This document shows, one piece after another, positions 46,891 through 56,190 of a stretch of DNA of 56,190 bases (position 1 is its first letter; each line of letters opens with the position of its first letter). A program made the position numbers and the translations under genes. The notes beneath the pieces are model-generated. The model had not been told where the DNA came from and did no database searches. It saw only the letters and a list, made by a program, of their open reading frames with translations. The stretch comes from an uncultured Candidatus Actinomarina sp. GTDB lineage: Bacteria > Actinomycetota > Acidimicrobiia > Actinomarinales > Actinomarinaceae. The stretch is taken from positions 1-56,190 of the forward strand of contig CACLRL010000009.1 in assembly GCA_902609285.1 (NCBI GenBank). The letters run 5' to 3'.

Positions 46891-48408
46891 TTGAGAAAAC
46901 AAAATTTAGAATTTAAGTTCACAGATCTTGAACATGTTTATAACGTAAATGAGAAAAATAATACTTCTCTCTTAATTGACATAAAGTCTAGTAACGAAGA
47001 TCCATATTCTTTATCTCCTGCTTTTGAATCAGTAATTGAACGATATTGTTGGGTACCAAAAAGTAAAAGTGATTTTTTAAATCTTGATTTATCAGTACAA
47101 AAAGACACAAAAATCTATTTCAATAATAAACTTGCTGATTCAAGTAAATTCAAAATATCTGCGAAAGACGGTCCCAAAGAATATAATTTTATGTTTCGCA
47201 AAGATGACCAGATTGCAAAATATTCTATAGTTTGTCTACCTGTAAATTTTCCTCCCTTAAATATCAATATAACTAATTCATCGATGGTTGCAGATGGCAA
47301 TATATTCACTAGTGTTTTTATCGTTCCTAAAATTGTGCATTGGCCTCTAATTATCAGAGATGTAATTGAATATTTTCCAGGATTAAAGAAATACTATATT
47401 AAATATCTTTATCAGAATATAAGAACAAGAATAAATATTCCAAAAATAGTAAAACATCAAACTGAAAAAAAACTCACAAAATATAGAAAATATCTTCCTT
47501 ACATCATGATGCTAGATAAGTTCGGTGTTCCAATATGGTACAAGATGGCAGGTATAGGCTTTTCAGCATTTCGTCCATACAAAAATGGGTATTATTACGG
47601 AGCAGTAAGCAACTACCCACAATTTGCTATTGGTTTAGGAAAAACTGTTTTATTAGATGAAGATTTTAATATAGAAGGTTTTAAACAAATTATCGAGAAA
47701 GATATTTATACAGAACTTCATGAATTTCAGTATTTAGATGATGATACAGTAATACAAATAGGATCCAAAACTCATAAATTTCAAAATCAAAAAGTAGAAA
47801 GTGGGATAATCTCAATTGAAAATGAACAGAAGGGTACTAAATTTTTATGGGACTCTATTGATCATGTTTCCCCTGAGTTTTCAAAAGTTCCAATCAAAGA
47901 GTGGGGGATGAATACTAATGATTATTTTCATATGAATGCTGTAAGAATTATGAAAGATGGTAACTACCTAGCTTCTGCTCGCCACACACAGACAATAATG
48001 AAAATTGATAAATCATCAGGAAAAATTTTGTGGCATATGGGAAAAGGAAAATTAAATAATTTTAAATTTATTAATGACCCATACGATGGCTTTTCTCATC
48101 AACATGCCCCAGAAGAGCTTGAAAATGGAAATATACTTATTTGGGATAATGGTATTGATTCGATAAAAGATGGGTCAAGAGTTGCTGAATATAAAATTGA
48201 CGAAACTTGTTATACTGCAACACTTGTTTGGTCAAAAGAATTTAAAAATTTACAAGCGAATGTTGCTGGAAATTGCCACAAGATAAGTGAAAATAGTTAT
48301 ATTGCTGCATTTGGGTCTCAGGGATATATTGAAGAATTTAATAAAGACGGAACAAAGGTCTTGTCTATTGACCCAGGTGGATTGATCTACCAAGTTAGAA
48401 AATCTTAA
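46891..48408 (+). CDS. Arylsulfotransferase (ASST)-family-like protein
   Basis: DYFHMNAVRIMKDGNYLASARHTQTIMKIDKSSGKILWHMGKG; FSHQHAPEELENGNILIWDNG beta-propeller motifs; TTG start uncertain. Confidence 0.75.
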   Translation: MRKQNLEFKFTDLEHVYNVNEKNNTSLLIDIKSSNEDPYSLSPAFESVIERYCWVPKSKSDFLNLDLSVQKDTKIYFNNKLADSSKFKISAKDGPKEYNFMFRKDDQIAKYSIVCLPVNFPPLNINITNSSMVADGNIFTSVFIVPKIVHWPLIIRDVIEYFPGLKKYYIKYLYQNIRTRINIPKIVKHQTEKKLTKYRKYLPYIMMLDKFGVPIWYKMAGIGFSAFRPYKNGYYYGAVSNYPQFAIGLGKTVLLDEDFNIEGFKQIIEKDIYTELHEFQYLDDDTVIQIGSKTHKFQNQKVESGIISIENEQKGTKFLWDSIDHVSPEFSKVPIKEWGMNTNDYFHMNAVRIMKDGNYLASARHTQTIMKIDKSSGKILWHMGKGKLNNFKFINDPYDGFSHQHAPEELENGNILIWDNGIDSIKDGSRVAEYKIDETCYTATLVWSKEFKNLQANVAGNCHKISENSYIAAFGSQGYIEEFNKDGTKVLSIDPGGLIYQVRKS

Positions 48409-48411
48409 GTT

Positions 48412-49260
48412 TTAATTTCTACTTTTATATACAGCGTAAAATCCAATCAAGATTGAACTTATTAAAAAGTAATTTAAAGCTACAATCGTTATCACATTTA
48501 TGCCTAACAGTGATGCTACAGCTGCTGCCACAGGAAAATTTTGCAATGTACCTTCAGCAAGTATGCCCATTCTGTCTTCTTCACTAATTTTTGATATTTT
48601 CGAAATTAAATTAATTCCAATAAAAATAGTTATTAAATTTAAAATTACAAAAATAGATGATGATCTGAAGATATCAAATATAATGTCACTCAATTCTATC
48701 GGCACTCCAATTGCTATAACTAAGGTAACAACTGTGAAGACTTTTTTAATAGATGTTTGTGAATTTAATGCTTTTTGTGGAAAGTAGTGCTTTATGGCCA
48801 TTCCAATAAACACAGGAATTAGGACAAGGTACAGAAGTTGAATTAATAATTCTGTAGAGTTAATTTGTACCTGAAGACCAATATTTTCATTGAAAATTGA
48901 GGCAATATTTAACCAAAAGGGTATTGTTCCAAATGCTATAAGTTGCGTAATAACTGTAAGAGATGTTGTAAGTGCAACATTACCTTTCATCAAAGAAGAA
49001 TACATTGAAGAAATATGACCTCCAGGTGCACACATAATTACTATTATTCCTATTGAAATTGATTGATTATCAATAAATAAACTTGTCACTATTCCAATAA
49101 TTGGCAAGAAAGTTATTTGTGTTAACAGACCTACAAATGAGCTTTTTGTATTTACTAATAAATTTTTAAAACTATCTATGTCTAAATCTGTACCAACACC
49201 GATCATCAATAAAGGAATTAAATAAGGTATCAAATCTAAAAAAATTGAACTAATTTCCAT
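48412..49260 (-). CDS. Bile acid:sodium symporter (BASS) superfamily transporter
   Basis: LLMIGVGTDLDIDSFKNLL; IVIMCAPGGHISSMYSSLMKGNVALTTSLTVITQL; multi-TM. Confidence 0.78.
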   Translation of the reverse strand: MEISSIFLDLIPYLIPLLMIGVGTDLDIDSFKNLLVNTKSSFVGLLTQITFLPIIGIVTSLFIDNQSISIGIIVIMCAPGGHISSMYSSLMKGNVALTTSLTVITQLIAFGTIPFWLNIASIFNENIGLQVQINSTELLIQLLYLVLIPVFIGMAIKHYFPQKALNSQTSIKKVFTVVTLVIAIGVPIELSDIIFDIFRSSSIFVILNLITIFIGINLISKISKISEEDRMGILAEGTLQNFPVAAAVASLLGINVITIVALNYFLISSILIGFYAVYKSRN

Positions 49261-49394
49261 CTTTTTAATATTATTGGAAAAATAATGAAAAGTATTAATT
49301 GTAAATTTAATTGCAAAATAACAAAATTAACTTAATATGTTTTCTTTTTATCGCAATGTCGAGTATTTAAAAGTAGAATTTACTTTAGGTACCA

Positions 49395-50087
49395 ATGAAA
49401 AAAGTAGCATTTAAATTTTTTACATATGTATCAATATTTTTGGTTCTTCCAATTTTAAAATTATTTGGTAAAAAATTTTATGAAACTAACGTAGTACCGA
49501 AGCTTTTAACTATTCTTTGTAATACAAAACCTAATCATTATCAGAGAAAAAAGGTTGTACCTTTAGCAATCGGAGATGTAGTTGAAATAGGTGTAGGTCC
49601 AGGATTAAATTTGCAATACTATAACATTGAAAATGTAAACAAAGTTATTGGAATAGATCCTTCAGACGAACTTAACAAAATTGCTAAAAAGAATGCTGAT
49701 AAGGTTAATTTAGATATTGTATTTAATTTATCCTCAGCTGAAAGTATTGATTTACCAACATCATCTGTTGATTCAGTAGTTTGTACTTTTTCATTGTGTT
49801 CAATTCCTGATCCAAATAAAGCTTTAAATGAAATTTATAGGATTTTAAAGCCAGGAGGTAAATACTTTTTCTGTGAACATGGTATTTCTCCAGACATTAC
49901 CACTAGAGTTTTTCAAAATATTACAAACATATTTTATCCAAAATTATCAGGAGGTTGTCATGCAAATAGAGATATACCAAAGTTAATTACTGATGCCGGA
50001 TTAAATATTGTTGAAAAAGACACAATGTACTTACCTGGATCAGTAAAGTTTCTTGGATACAATTACTGGGGTTTAGCTGTTCGCTAG
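49395..50087 (+). CDS. Class I SAM-dependent methyltransferase
   Basis: VVEIGVGPGLNLQYYN; GIDPSDELNKIAKKNA; VCTFSLCSIPDPNKALNEIYRILKPGGKYFFCEHG. Confidence 0.92.
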   Translation: MKKVAFKFFTYVSIFLVLPILKLFGKKFYETNVVPKLLTILCNTKPNHYQRKKVVPLAIGDVVEIGVGPGLNLQYYNIENVNKVIGIDPSDELNKIAKKNADKVNLDIVFNLSSAESIDLPTSSVDSVVCTFSLCSIPDPNKALNEIYRILKPGGKYFFCEHGISPDITTRVFQNITNIFYPKLSGGCHANRDIPKLITDAGLNIVEKDTMYLPGSVKFLGYNYWGLAVR

Positions 50088-51007
50088 AAATCTTTTATTG
50101 ATAATATTGCATCAACGCATGCAAGTGGTTGGTCTTCTTGTAAAAAATGTCCAGCGTCCTCAATTGTTACATGAGGCATATCTTTGCACCCAGGGACTAA
50201 TTTATAAAATGAATTTTCAACACCAGAAAATATTGGATCCTTATCACTAAATGCACATAAAAATGGTTTATTCCATTCTCTTAGCATTTTCCATGCTTCC
50301 TTATTAGGTTCTGCACTTGGAGTTCTAAGGGTTCCGGGTACTAAGTTTGGAAATTGTCTAACTCCCTGTTTGTGATCATCGCTAGGGAACGGAGCATTAT
50401 AAGCATCAAGTGCATCTTCATCTATCCCTTTAGTTGTACCATTTCTGACTTGTCCTGCAACATGAAGATCAGATTTTATCTGTAAAAACTCCCTAAACAC
50501 AGCAAACCCTTCACTTAAAGGAGCTTTACCAGTGGGTAGTCCTGTATTAGCAGCAATTATTTTTTCGAATCTATCATCATATTTAGCTGCTAGTCTTAGG
50601 CCGATCAAGCCTCCCCAATCTTGACAAAAGAGTGTTATATTTTTTAAATCAAGTTTTTCAATAAATTGGGACATCCATTCAACAAATCCTTCATAGCTGT
50701 AGTTGTACCTGATTGAAAATTTATCTGATTTTCCAAATCCAGGTAGATCTGGAACAATTACCCTATATCCACTTTCCTTTAATGGATTAATCATATTTCT
50801 ATAAAGATATCCCCATGTTGGATTTCCATGCATCAACAATACAACTTCAGTACTTTCACTGTTTTCATCAACATAGTGAATATTGATATCACCAAATTCA
50901 GAAGATACAGATACAAAATTTTCTTCGAAATTCCATCCAGCGATATTTTCAAATAAGCTTAAGTCAGTTTTTAAAATTGTCATTGTATTCATAATAGTTT
51001 TAAACAA
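50084..51007 (-). CDS. Alpha/beta hydrolase, haloalkane dehalogenase-like
   Basis: LLMHGNPTWGYLYRNMI; LFCQDWGGLIGLRLA (Asp nucleophile followed by halide-binding Trp); FSDKDPIFSG; AGHFLQEDQP. Confidence 0.85.
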   Translation of the reverse strand: MFKTIMNTMTILKTDLSLFENIAGWNFEENFVSVSSEFGDINIHYVDENSESTEVVLLMHGNPTWGYLYRNMINPLKESGYRVIVPDLPGFGKSDKFSIRYNYSYEGFVEWMSQFIEKLDLKNITLFCQDWGGLIGLRLAAKYDDRFEKIIAANTGLPTGKAPLSEGFAVFREFLQIKSDLHVAGQVRNGTTKGIDEDALDAYNAPFPSDDHKQGVRQFPNLVPGTLRTPSAEPNKEAWKMLREWNKPFLCAFSDKDPIFSGVENSFYKLVPGCKDMPHVTIEDAGHFLQEDQPLACVDAILSIKDF

Positions 51008-51073
51008 CTAACTTTTCATCTCAATCTTTTTTAAAACTATCAACCAGCCTCAGTTTTAATTAATATATGTGTA

Positions 51074-51700
51074 ATGACTATGTTACTCAAAAAGTTCTCC
51101 CCATATCTGATTGGAGTTATTTTAGGAATTTTAAGTTTTATTCCCTTTACAAGACAAACTACGATTGCATCCTTTTTAACGGGATTTGGAAGTAATACTG
51201 TTAGTCAATGGAATTACTTTTTAGATTATGGATCAGAATCTCAAAATATGTGGCAAAGATCATACGTTTCACTTCTTGGATTATTACCCAGCGCAAGTCC
51301 AGAAGTCATATATTTGTCAGCATCAGTGGATGATAATGGTGATGGATTGCTGGGTAATTGTGAATATACGTTAAACGGTGTAGTCCCAAAAGCAAGATAT
51401 TGGAGTTATGCTATTTATGGAAATGATAATTATTACTTACAAGATCCAAATAATTTAAAAAGTGATCCAACTTATGAAGACCTGTTCGCTCAAGTTACTA
51501 ATGGATATGAAATCACAAGAAATATTGGCGAAAACTACGAAATCAAAATAGGAAATAATTTAGTAAAGCAAGATGGAACTTTAAGTCATTTTGGAAATGA
51601 TTTCAATTTGATATTAAGGATATATGGACCAGATTTACAATATTATGACGATCCAAGCTCAATACCTGTTGCCAAAATATTGAAAGATAATTGTAAATGA
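51074..51700 (+). CDS. Membrane-anchored DUF1214-like protein
   Basis: N-terminal TM helix; ARYWSYAIYGNDNYYLQDPN..., YEIKIGNNL...FNLILRIYGPD, resembling the DUF1214 fold. Confidence 0.6.
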   Translation: MTMLLKKFSPYLIGVILGILSFIPFTRQTTIASFLTGFGSNTVSQWNYFLDYGSESQNMWQRSYVSLLGLLPSASPEVIYLSASVDDNGDGLLGNCEYTLNGVVPKARYWSYAIYGNDNYYLQDPNNLKSDPTYEDLFAQVTNGYEITRNIGENYEIKIGNNLVKQDGTLSHFGNDFNLILRIYGPDLQYYDDPSSIPVAKILKDNCK

Positions 51701-52236
51701 ATAATTCTCTTTTAAAAATATCAATAATGGCGATAGTAACTCATCTTCTTTTAATTTTTTTAGGTCCGTATATAGTTATGAATCAATTAGATAGAAATAT
51801 TGCAGACGCTATAGCTAATCCTTTTGAAGGTTGTGAAGATACTTATGATGGAATTGTCGGCAATTTAGATCAAGTATGTATCTCTAGGAGATCAGCTGCG
51901 AGAATGCCAAATTATGATTTTATTTACACCATGTGCAGATATGATTTATCATATGGAGACTTATATGTTTCGATGCCAGTTCCAGAAGACGAAAGATATT
52001 GGGTAGTTCACGTTCACAACAACAATACAAATGTTGCTTTCAAAATAAATAATTTAGAAATAGATACAGAAAGATATGAGTTGTTAGTAACAAATAAAGA
52101 AAATATAAACAGTTCTTTAAAGACAATTAGAACAACTGATAGAGGTACGGTTTTTTGGAGACTGCTTGTGAATACAGCTGAAGAAATAGATACATTAGAT
52201 AAACAAAGAAGGACAACTGTCTGTGAATACAGATAA
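51697..52236 (+). CDS. Membrane-anchored DUF1254-like protein
   Basis: N-terminal TM helix; MPNYDFIYTMCRYDLSYGDLYVSMPVPEDERYWVVHVHNNNTNVAFKIN matches the DUF1254 pattern. Confidence 0.65.
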   Translation: MNNSLLKISIMAIVTHLLLIFLGPYIVMNQLDRNIADAIANPFEGCEDTYDGIVGNLDQVCISRRSAARMPNYDFIYTMCRYDLSYGDLYVSMPVPEDERYWVVHVHNNNTNVAFKINNLEIDTERYELLVTNKENINSSLKTIRTTDRGTVFWRLLVNTAEEIDTLDKQRRTTVCEYR

Positions 52237-53458
52237 ACAATATAACCCAATAGAACTTTCAAAGGAATATCTAAAAAAATCAACTTTAGATAACCAAGTA
52301 AGTATTGAGCAAGGATTCAATGTTGAATTGTACGAAGTATCAAATAATTTAGCATTTATTAAAAACTTTGGAAATATAGCTGTTTTCAAAAATGATACAA
52401 CAGGTTTACTAATTGATACTGGAATGGGTGTGTCATCGATGCAAGTTATTGAAAAGTTAAAAGAATGGGGTATTTCTGATATTGAATATATTATCTATAC
52501 CCATGGCCACGTTGATCATGTTACAGGTACTGAATATATTGTAAATGCATTTAAGGGTACAACTAAAATAATCGCACATGAAAACGTAACAGAAAGGTTT
52601 GATAGATATAAAAAAACAATAGGTTATAACGGAATTATTAATCAAAGACAGTTTGGATTGCCCTCTCCAGTATTTCCTAATGATTTCGCCTACCCAGATA
52701 TAACTTATAGCGACAAGTATGAGCTCGAATTTAACGATTCAATCCTTACACTAACTCACGGTAAGGGAGAAACTGACGATGCAACGTATATTTATTCCAA
52801 CAAAGACGATGCTTTATTCACAGGTGATTTCTTTATATGGTCACTGCCAAATGCAGGTAATCCCTCTAAAGCACAACGTTATGTCGGATTTTGGGGTGAA
52901 GTATTAAAAAAAATGTCAGAATATAATCCAGAATATTTATTTCCTGGGCATGGTCCTTTAATCAAGGGAAAAAATACAATAAAAGAAATACTCTTAGATA
53001 CAAGTAATTGTTTATCTTGGATTGAGGAGAATGTTCTTAACTTAATGAACAAGGGTTATTCATTACGTGAGATTCAATCAGAGTTGGTTTTACCAGAAGA
53101 ATATTTTAAACCCTATCTTGTGTCTGTTTACGATGATTTTTCATTTTTAATCAATTCTGTCTGGAGACAATATGGTGGTTGGTATTCCGGTACACCATCT
53201 GAGCTCAAACCTCCAGAACTTGAGGACATTGGAAGAACATACATAGATATGGCCGGAAACGAAAATAATTTACTTAAGTTTTTAGAATTTTTGGTAAGCT
53301 CTCAAAAGTACAGAGAAGCTTCGGTAATTGTTGATGCGGCCCACAGTGTAAATTCTGATTTGTTCTCAGACATGAAGAAAGCAATTTATTTGAAACTAGC
53401 CGAGGAAGAAACCTCTCTCATGGCAAAAGGAATTTACAAATTTAATCATGATTCTTGA
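52223..53458 (+). CDS. MBL-fold hydrolase with alkyl-sulfatase-type dimerisation domain
   Basis: IYTHGHVDHVTGTEY; FTGDFFIWSLPNAGNP; VYDDFSFLINSVWRQYGGWYSGTPSELKPP; GTG start overlapping the upstream gene. Confidence 0.88.
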   Translation: MNTDKQYNPIELSKEYLKKSTLDNQVSIEQGFNVELYEVSNNLAFIKNFGNIAVFKNDTTGLLIDTGMGVSSMQVIEKLKEWGISDIEYIIYTHGHVDHVTGTEYIVNAFKGTTKIIAHENVTERFDRYKKTIGYNGIINQRQFGLPSPVFPNDFAYPDITYSDKYELEFNDSILTLTHGKGETDDATYIYSNKDDALFTGDFFIWSLPNAGNPSKAQRYVGFWGEVLKKMSEYNPEYLFPGHGPLIKGKNTIKEILLDTSNCLSWIEENVLNLMNKGYSLREIQSELVLPEEYFKPYLVSVYDDFSFLINSVWRQYGGWYSGTPSELKPPELEDIGRTYIDMAGNENNLLKFLEFLVSSQKYREASVIVDAAHSVNSDLFSDMKKAIYLKLAEEETSLMAKGIYKFNHDS

Positions 53459-53974
53459 TTAGAGATCATGTATTACACTAGTGACCACACCCCATATCTG
53501 TGCTTCACTTTTTCCATTTAACTCAATTGGTTCGTAGTCTTCATTTTCTGGCTGCAAAACGATTGATGACCTTTTTTTTACATACCTTTTTACGGTAAGC
53601 TCACCATCAATTATTGCAATTACTACATTTCCATTTTCTGCTTTGATACTTTTATCAACTACCAAAATATCATTTGGGAATATTCCTGCATTTATCATTG
53701 AATTTCCGGAGGCACGAACTAAAAAGGTTGATGCGGGATGCTTTACCAGGTATTGATTAAGATCAATCTTATCTTCTAAATAATCATCAGCAGGGGATGG
53801 AAAACCTGCTGCAACCCTCTCTGTATACAATGGGATCTCATAAAGACCTTTACTTACTATCTCTGAAATGTATCTAACTTTACTTTCTGGGACTCTTATA
53901 GCTTTGGTTGACTCCCCATATTTTCCCTGCCCTTTTGGTCTACCAGCACCTTTTCTTGCTCCGCCTTTTGTCAT
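53459..53974 (-). CDS. umuD: UmuD-like S24 autoprotease with N-terminal basic GARKGAGRPKG motif
   Basis: Cleavage-site-like VAAGFPSPADDY, catalytic Ser in RASGNSMINAGI, Lys in ELTVKRYV. Confidence 0.92.
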   Translation of the reverse strand: MTKGGARKGAGRPKGQGKYGESTKAIRVPESKVRYISEIVSKGLYEIPLYTERVAAGFPSPADDYLEDKIDLNQYLVKHPASTFLVRASGNSMINAGIFPNDILVVDKSIKAENGNVVIAIIDGELTVKRYVKKRSSIVLQPENEDYEPIELNGKSEAQIWGVVTSVIHDL

Positions 53975-53997
53975 AAAAATGTCTTTCTTTTATCTTA

Positions 53998-54015
53998 GAA
54001 TAGTGTACAGTATTC
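53998..54015. promoter_or_regulatory. Palindromic candidate operator between umuD and umuC
   Basis: GAATAGTGTACAGTATTC: 18-nt inverted repeat with a single mismatched pair, in the 59-bp divergent intergenic region. Confidence 0.65.
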
Positions 54016-54033
54016 AAAGGAATAAATAAAGAA

Positions 54034-55299
54034 ATGAATAATAAAATTTTTGCTTTAGTCGACTGTAATAACTTTTATGCATCGTGTGAACGAGTGTTTA
54101 ATCCGAAACTTGAAGGAGAGCCAATCGTTGTTCTTTCCAATAATGACGGGTGCATTGTTGCACGATCAAACGAAGCAAAAGCACTAGGTATTCCAATGGG
54201 AGCTCCGCTATTCAAATATGAACAATTAATAAAGAGAAACAATGTTCATGTATTCTCATCAAACTACACATTCTACGGAGATATGTCAGCAAGAGTGATG
54301 ACATCTCTTCGTTCAATAGTTGGGGACATCGAGATTTACTCAATAGATGAAGCTTTTTTAGATATAAGTAAATTTTATTATTGTGATTTAAAAGAGACAG
54401 CAGATGAGATACGAAGACAAATAAAACAATGGACAGGAATACCTATCTCAATAGGTATTGGGCCATCCAAAACATTAGCAAAAGCCGCAAATAGACAAGC
54501 TAAAAAATATGAAGAATCAAATGTCTTTGATATACGAGAGGAGTCAGAAAGAATTAGAGTCCTAAAAAGTTTAGAACTTGAAGATATATGGGGGATATCA
54601 ACAAGATGGGGTAGGAGGCTTAGAACTATCGGGATCAACTCCGCGTATGAGCTTTCAACAGGAGATCCAAGACAGATACGAAAAACACTTAGCATTGTGG
54701 GAGAGAGGATATATCACGAACTTAACGGCATATCGTGCATGCAAATTGAAGAAGTCAAAAATAAAAAAAATATAATCTCATCGAAATCTTTTGGAAAAAA
54801 AGTTACAAAAGTATATGAACTTGAAGAAGCTGTTTCAACCTATGTTGCAAGAGCATGTGAAAAATTACGATCCCAGAACTCAAGAGCTGGAGGAATTCAT
54901 GTATTTTTGAGAACTAGCCCATTTGTAGATATTGATAAAAAATACAGCAATGGAATGAGTTCATTTTTTACAATTCCAACCAGTAACACTTCAAAGATAA
55001 TCAAAGAAGCAAAAAGATTAACGAATAAATTATTTCTCCCAAACTATGAGTATCAAAAAATAGGAGTTATTTTATTAAATATTTCTGATGCCAGGAATGA
55101 ACAATTCAGCTTTCACGAGAGGGAGAATTATGAACAGTCAGATATTCTCATGGAATCGTTAGATCATCTAAATGACAGGTTTGGAAATGGAACTATTTTT
55201 ATGGGAGCACAAGGCATTCAAAAAAATTGGAAGATGAGAGCTGATAGGAAGTCAGCAGCATATACAACAAAATTATTAGATATTCCCGAAGTAAGTTAA
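54034..55299 (+). CDS. umuC: DNA polymerase V subunit UmuC (Y-family polymerase)
   Basis: [64 protein letters not shown]. Confidence 0.96.
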   Translation: MNNKIFALVDCNNFYASCERVFNPKLEGEPIVVLSNNDGCIVARSNEAKALGIPMGAPLFKYEQLIKRNNVHVFSSNYTFYGDMSARVMTSLRSIVGDIEIYSIDEAFLDISKFYYCDLKETADEIRRQIKQWTGIPISIGIGPSKTLAKAANRQAKKYEESNVFDIREESERIRVLKSLELEDIWGISTRWGRRLRTIGINSAYELSTGDPRQIRKTLSIVGERIYHELNGISCMQIEEVKNKKNIISSKSFGKKVTKVYELEEAVSTYVARACEKLRSQNSRAGGIHVFLRTSPFVDIDKKYSNGMSSFFTIPTSNTSKIIKEAKRLTNKLFLPNYEYQKIGVILLNISDARNEQFSFHERENYEQSDILMESLDHLNDRFGNGTIFMGAQGIQKNWKMRADRKSAAYTTKLLDIPEVS

Positions 55300-56190
55300 C
55301 TTTTAATTGATTTCCAAAAAGATCTAGTTCTTAAGAACCAAAAGAAACCAACACTAAAACCTATAGCTGGAAATATTGTGAATAAAGTCATCACATCATA
55401 TTTTGTTGCTAAAAAGCCAATAATTAAATTCGAGATAGTAAACATGAAAAAATAAAAAGAATAATCCAATCCTGCAATTCTTCCGCGTATATTATCTGGT
55501 GTTAATATTTGGATTCCATAAGATGAAAATGCCCATTGAGCTCCACCACCACAATGTGCTAACACAAGAAGTATTGTCGTAATATATAAAGTAGGAGAGA
55601 AAGGTATAAGAAAATAAAATATCCCCCAAATCATAATGGAAGGACCTATTGTTGATAAAAGTTTTTGGTCAGTCTTACCAAACAAATATCTAAACATTAC
55701 TGGGCCTATAAATGCACCAATACCTCTCGCACTCCACATAAGTCCAGCGCCTAAATCACCAGTATCATAAACTTCTAAAGAAAGAATTGTAAATAAAGAA
55801 AGTAATCCAGCTGCTGAAATACCAAACATACCTTTTGTAATTGTTAAATAGAATATTTTTTTATCAGTTAAAACAAAATCAAGTCCATCTCTAAATTTAA
55901 CTTTCTCATTTTCAGACATAGATAATATATTTTCACTTAAGTTTGTTTTGATTAAAAAAACTAAAAAAGCTGAAAACATAAATGATAAAAAATTAATAGT
56001 GAATAATTGGTTTCTTGTTAGAAACTCTGATAAAAATCCACCTAATCCAGCACCTAGACCAGCAGCTATTCCCCATGTTGAGAAATTTAATACATTAGCT
56101 TCTGGTAAATTATCTCTGCTAACTACATTCGGTAAGGCTGCATCAGAAGCTGGCATGTACGCACAGTTAACAACGCCAAGAAGTGAAAAT
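55296..56190 (-). CDS. MFS transporter, partial (N-terminal part beyond window)
   Basis: Frame stays open to the window edge ([35 protein letters not shown]); [14 protein letters not shown]; multiple TM helices. Confidence 0.85.
   Translation of the reverse strand, partial: FSLLGVVNCAYMPASDAALPNVVSRDNLPEANVLNFSTWGIAAGLGAGLGGFLSEFLTRNQLFTINFLSFMFSAFLVFLIKTNLSENILSMSENEKVKFRDGLDFVLTDKKIFYLTITKGMFGISAAGLLSLFTILSLEVYDTGDLGAGLMWSARGIGAFIGPVMFRYLFGKTDQKLLSTIGPSIMIWGIFYFLIPFSPTLYITTILLVLAHCGGGAQWAFSSYGIQILTPDNIRGRIAGLDYSFYFFMFTISNLIIGFLATKYDVMTLFTIFPAIGFSVGFFWFLRTRSFWKSIKS

Noticed and set aside
49261-49394. Near-repeat TTAATTGTAAA/TTTAATTGCAAAA in the divergent BASS/methyltransferase intergenic region
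   Set aside because: Short and AT-rich; expected by chance at this composition, insufficient to claim an operator.
1-56190. CRISPR arrays, tRNA/rRNA genes, transposons, or a defence island
   Set aside because: No regularly spaced repeats, no tRNA-like cloverleaf or rRNA sequence noticed on reading, no transposase or restriction/nuclease gene set; intergenic space is almost absent.

Overview
The window is a gene-dense, AT-rich bacterial segment, dominated by housekeeping operons with minimal intergenic space. Gene order and the split F420 (cofG/cofH) genes suggest a streamlined marine actinobacterium, possibly of the Ca. Actinomarinales type; this assignment is inference. Recognisable blocks are: (1) recG(3' end)-rsmD-coaD-coiled coil-DUF177-rpmF-plsX-rnc-smc; (2) nucleoside salvage (cdd, punA, deoB, upp) plus etfAB; (3) rpsP-khpA-rimM, interrupted by a PuuD-like/RidA/GAPDH/GAPDH-like operon and cofG-cofH, then trmD-rplS-lepB-rnhB; (4) an amino-acid SBP and permease, then xerC-rpsB-tsf-pyrH-frr-cdsA-rseP-ispG-proS; (5) rimP-nusA-infB-rbfA-nrnA-truB-ribF-rpsO-pnp; (6) an accessory region from about 41.5 kb to the end, with LLM oxidoreductase/CCAEP-tail radical SAM/flavin reductase, an arylsulfotransferase-like protein, a BASS transporter, a haloalkane-dehalogenase-like hydrolase, a DUF1214/DUF1254/alkylsulfatase-like operon, divergent umuD/umuC and an MFS exporter. 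I saw no rRNA, tRNA, CRISPR array or transposon. The strongest oddities are an SMC protein with intact ATPase heads but no recognisable hinge, a GAPDH paralogue whose catalytic Cys is replaced by Asn beside a canonical GAPDH, a cytidine deaminase missing a zinc-ligand Cys, a coupled LLM/CCAEP-tail radical SAM/flavin reductase operon, a CofH with a ~230-aa orphan N-terminal extension, a palindrome between divergent umuD and umuC, and an unlisted 35-aa membrane microprotein. All family assignments come from reading motifs; no database search was run.
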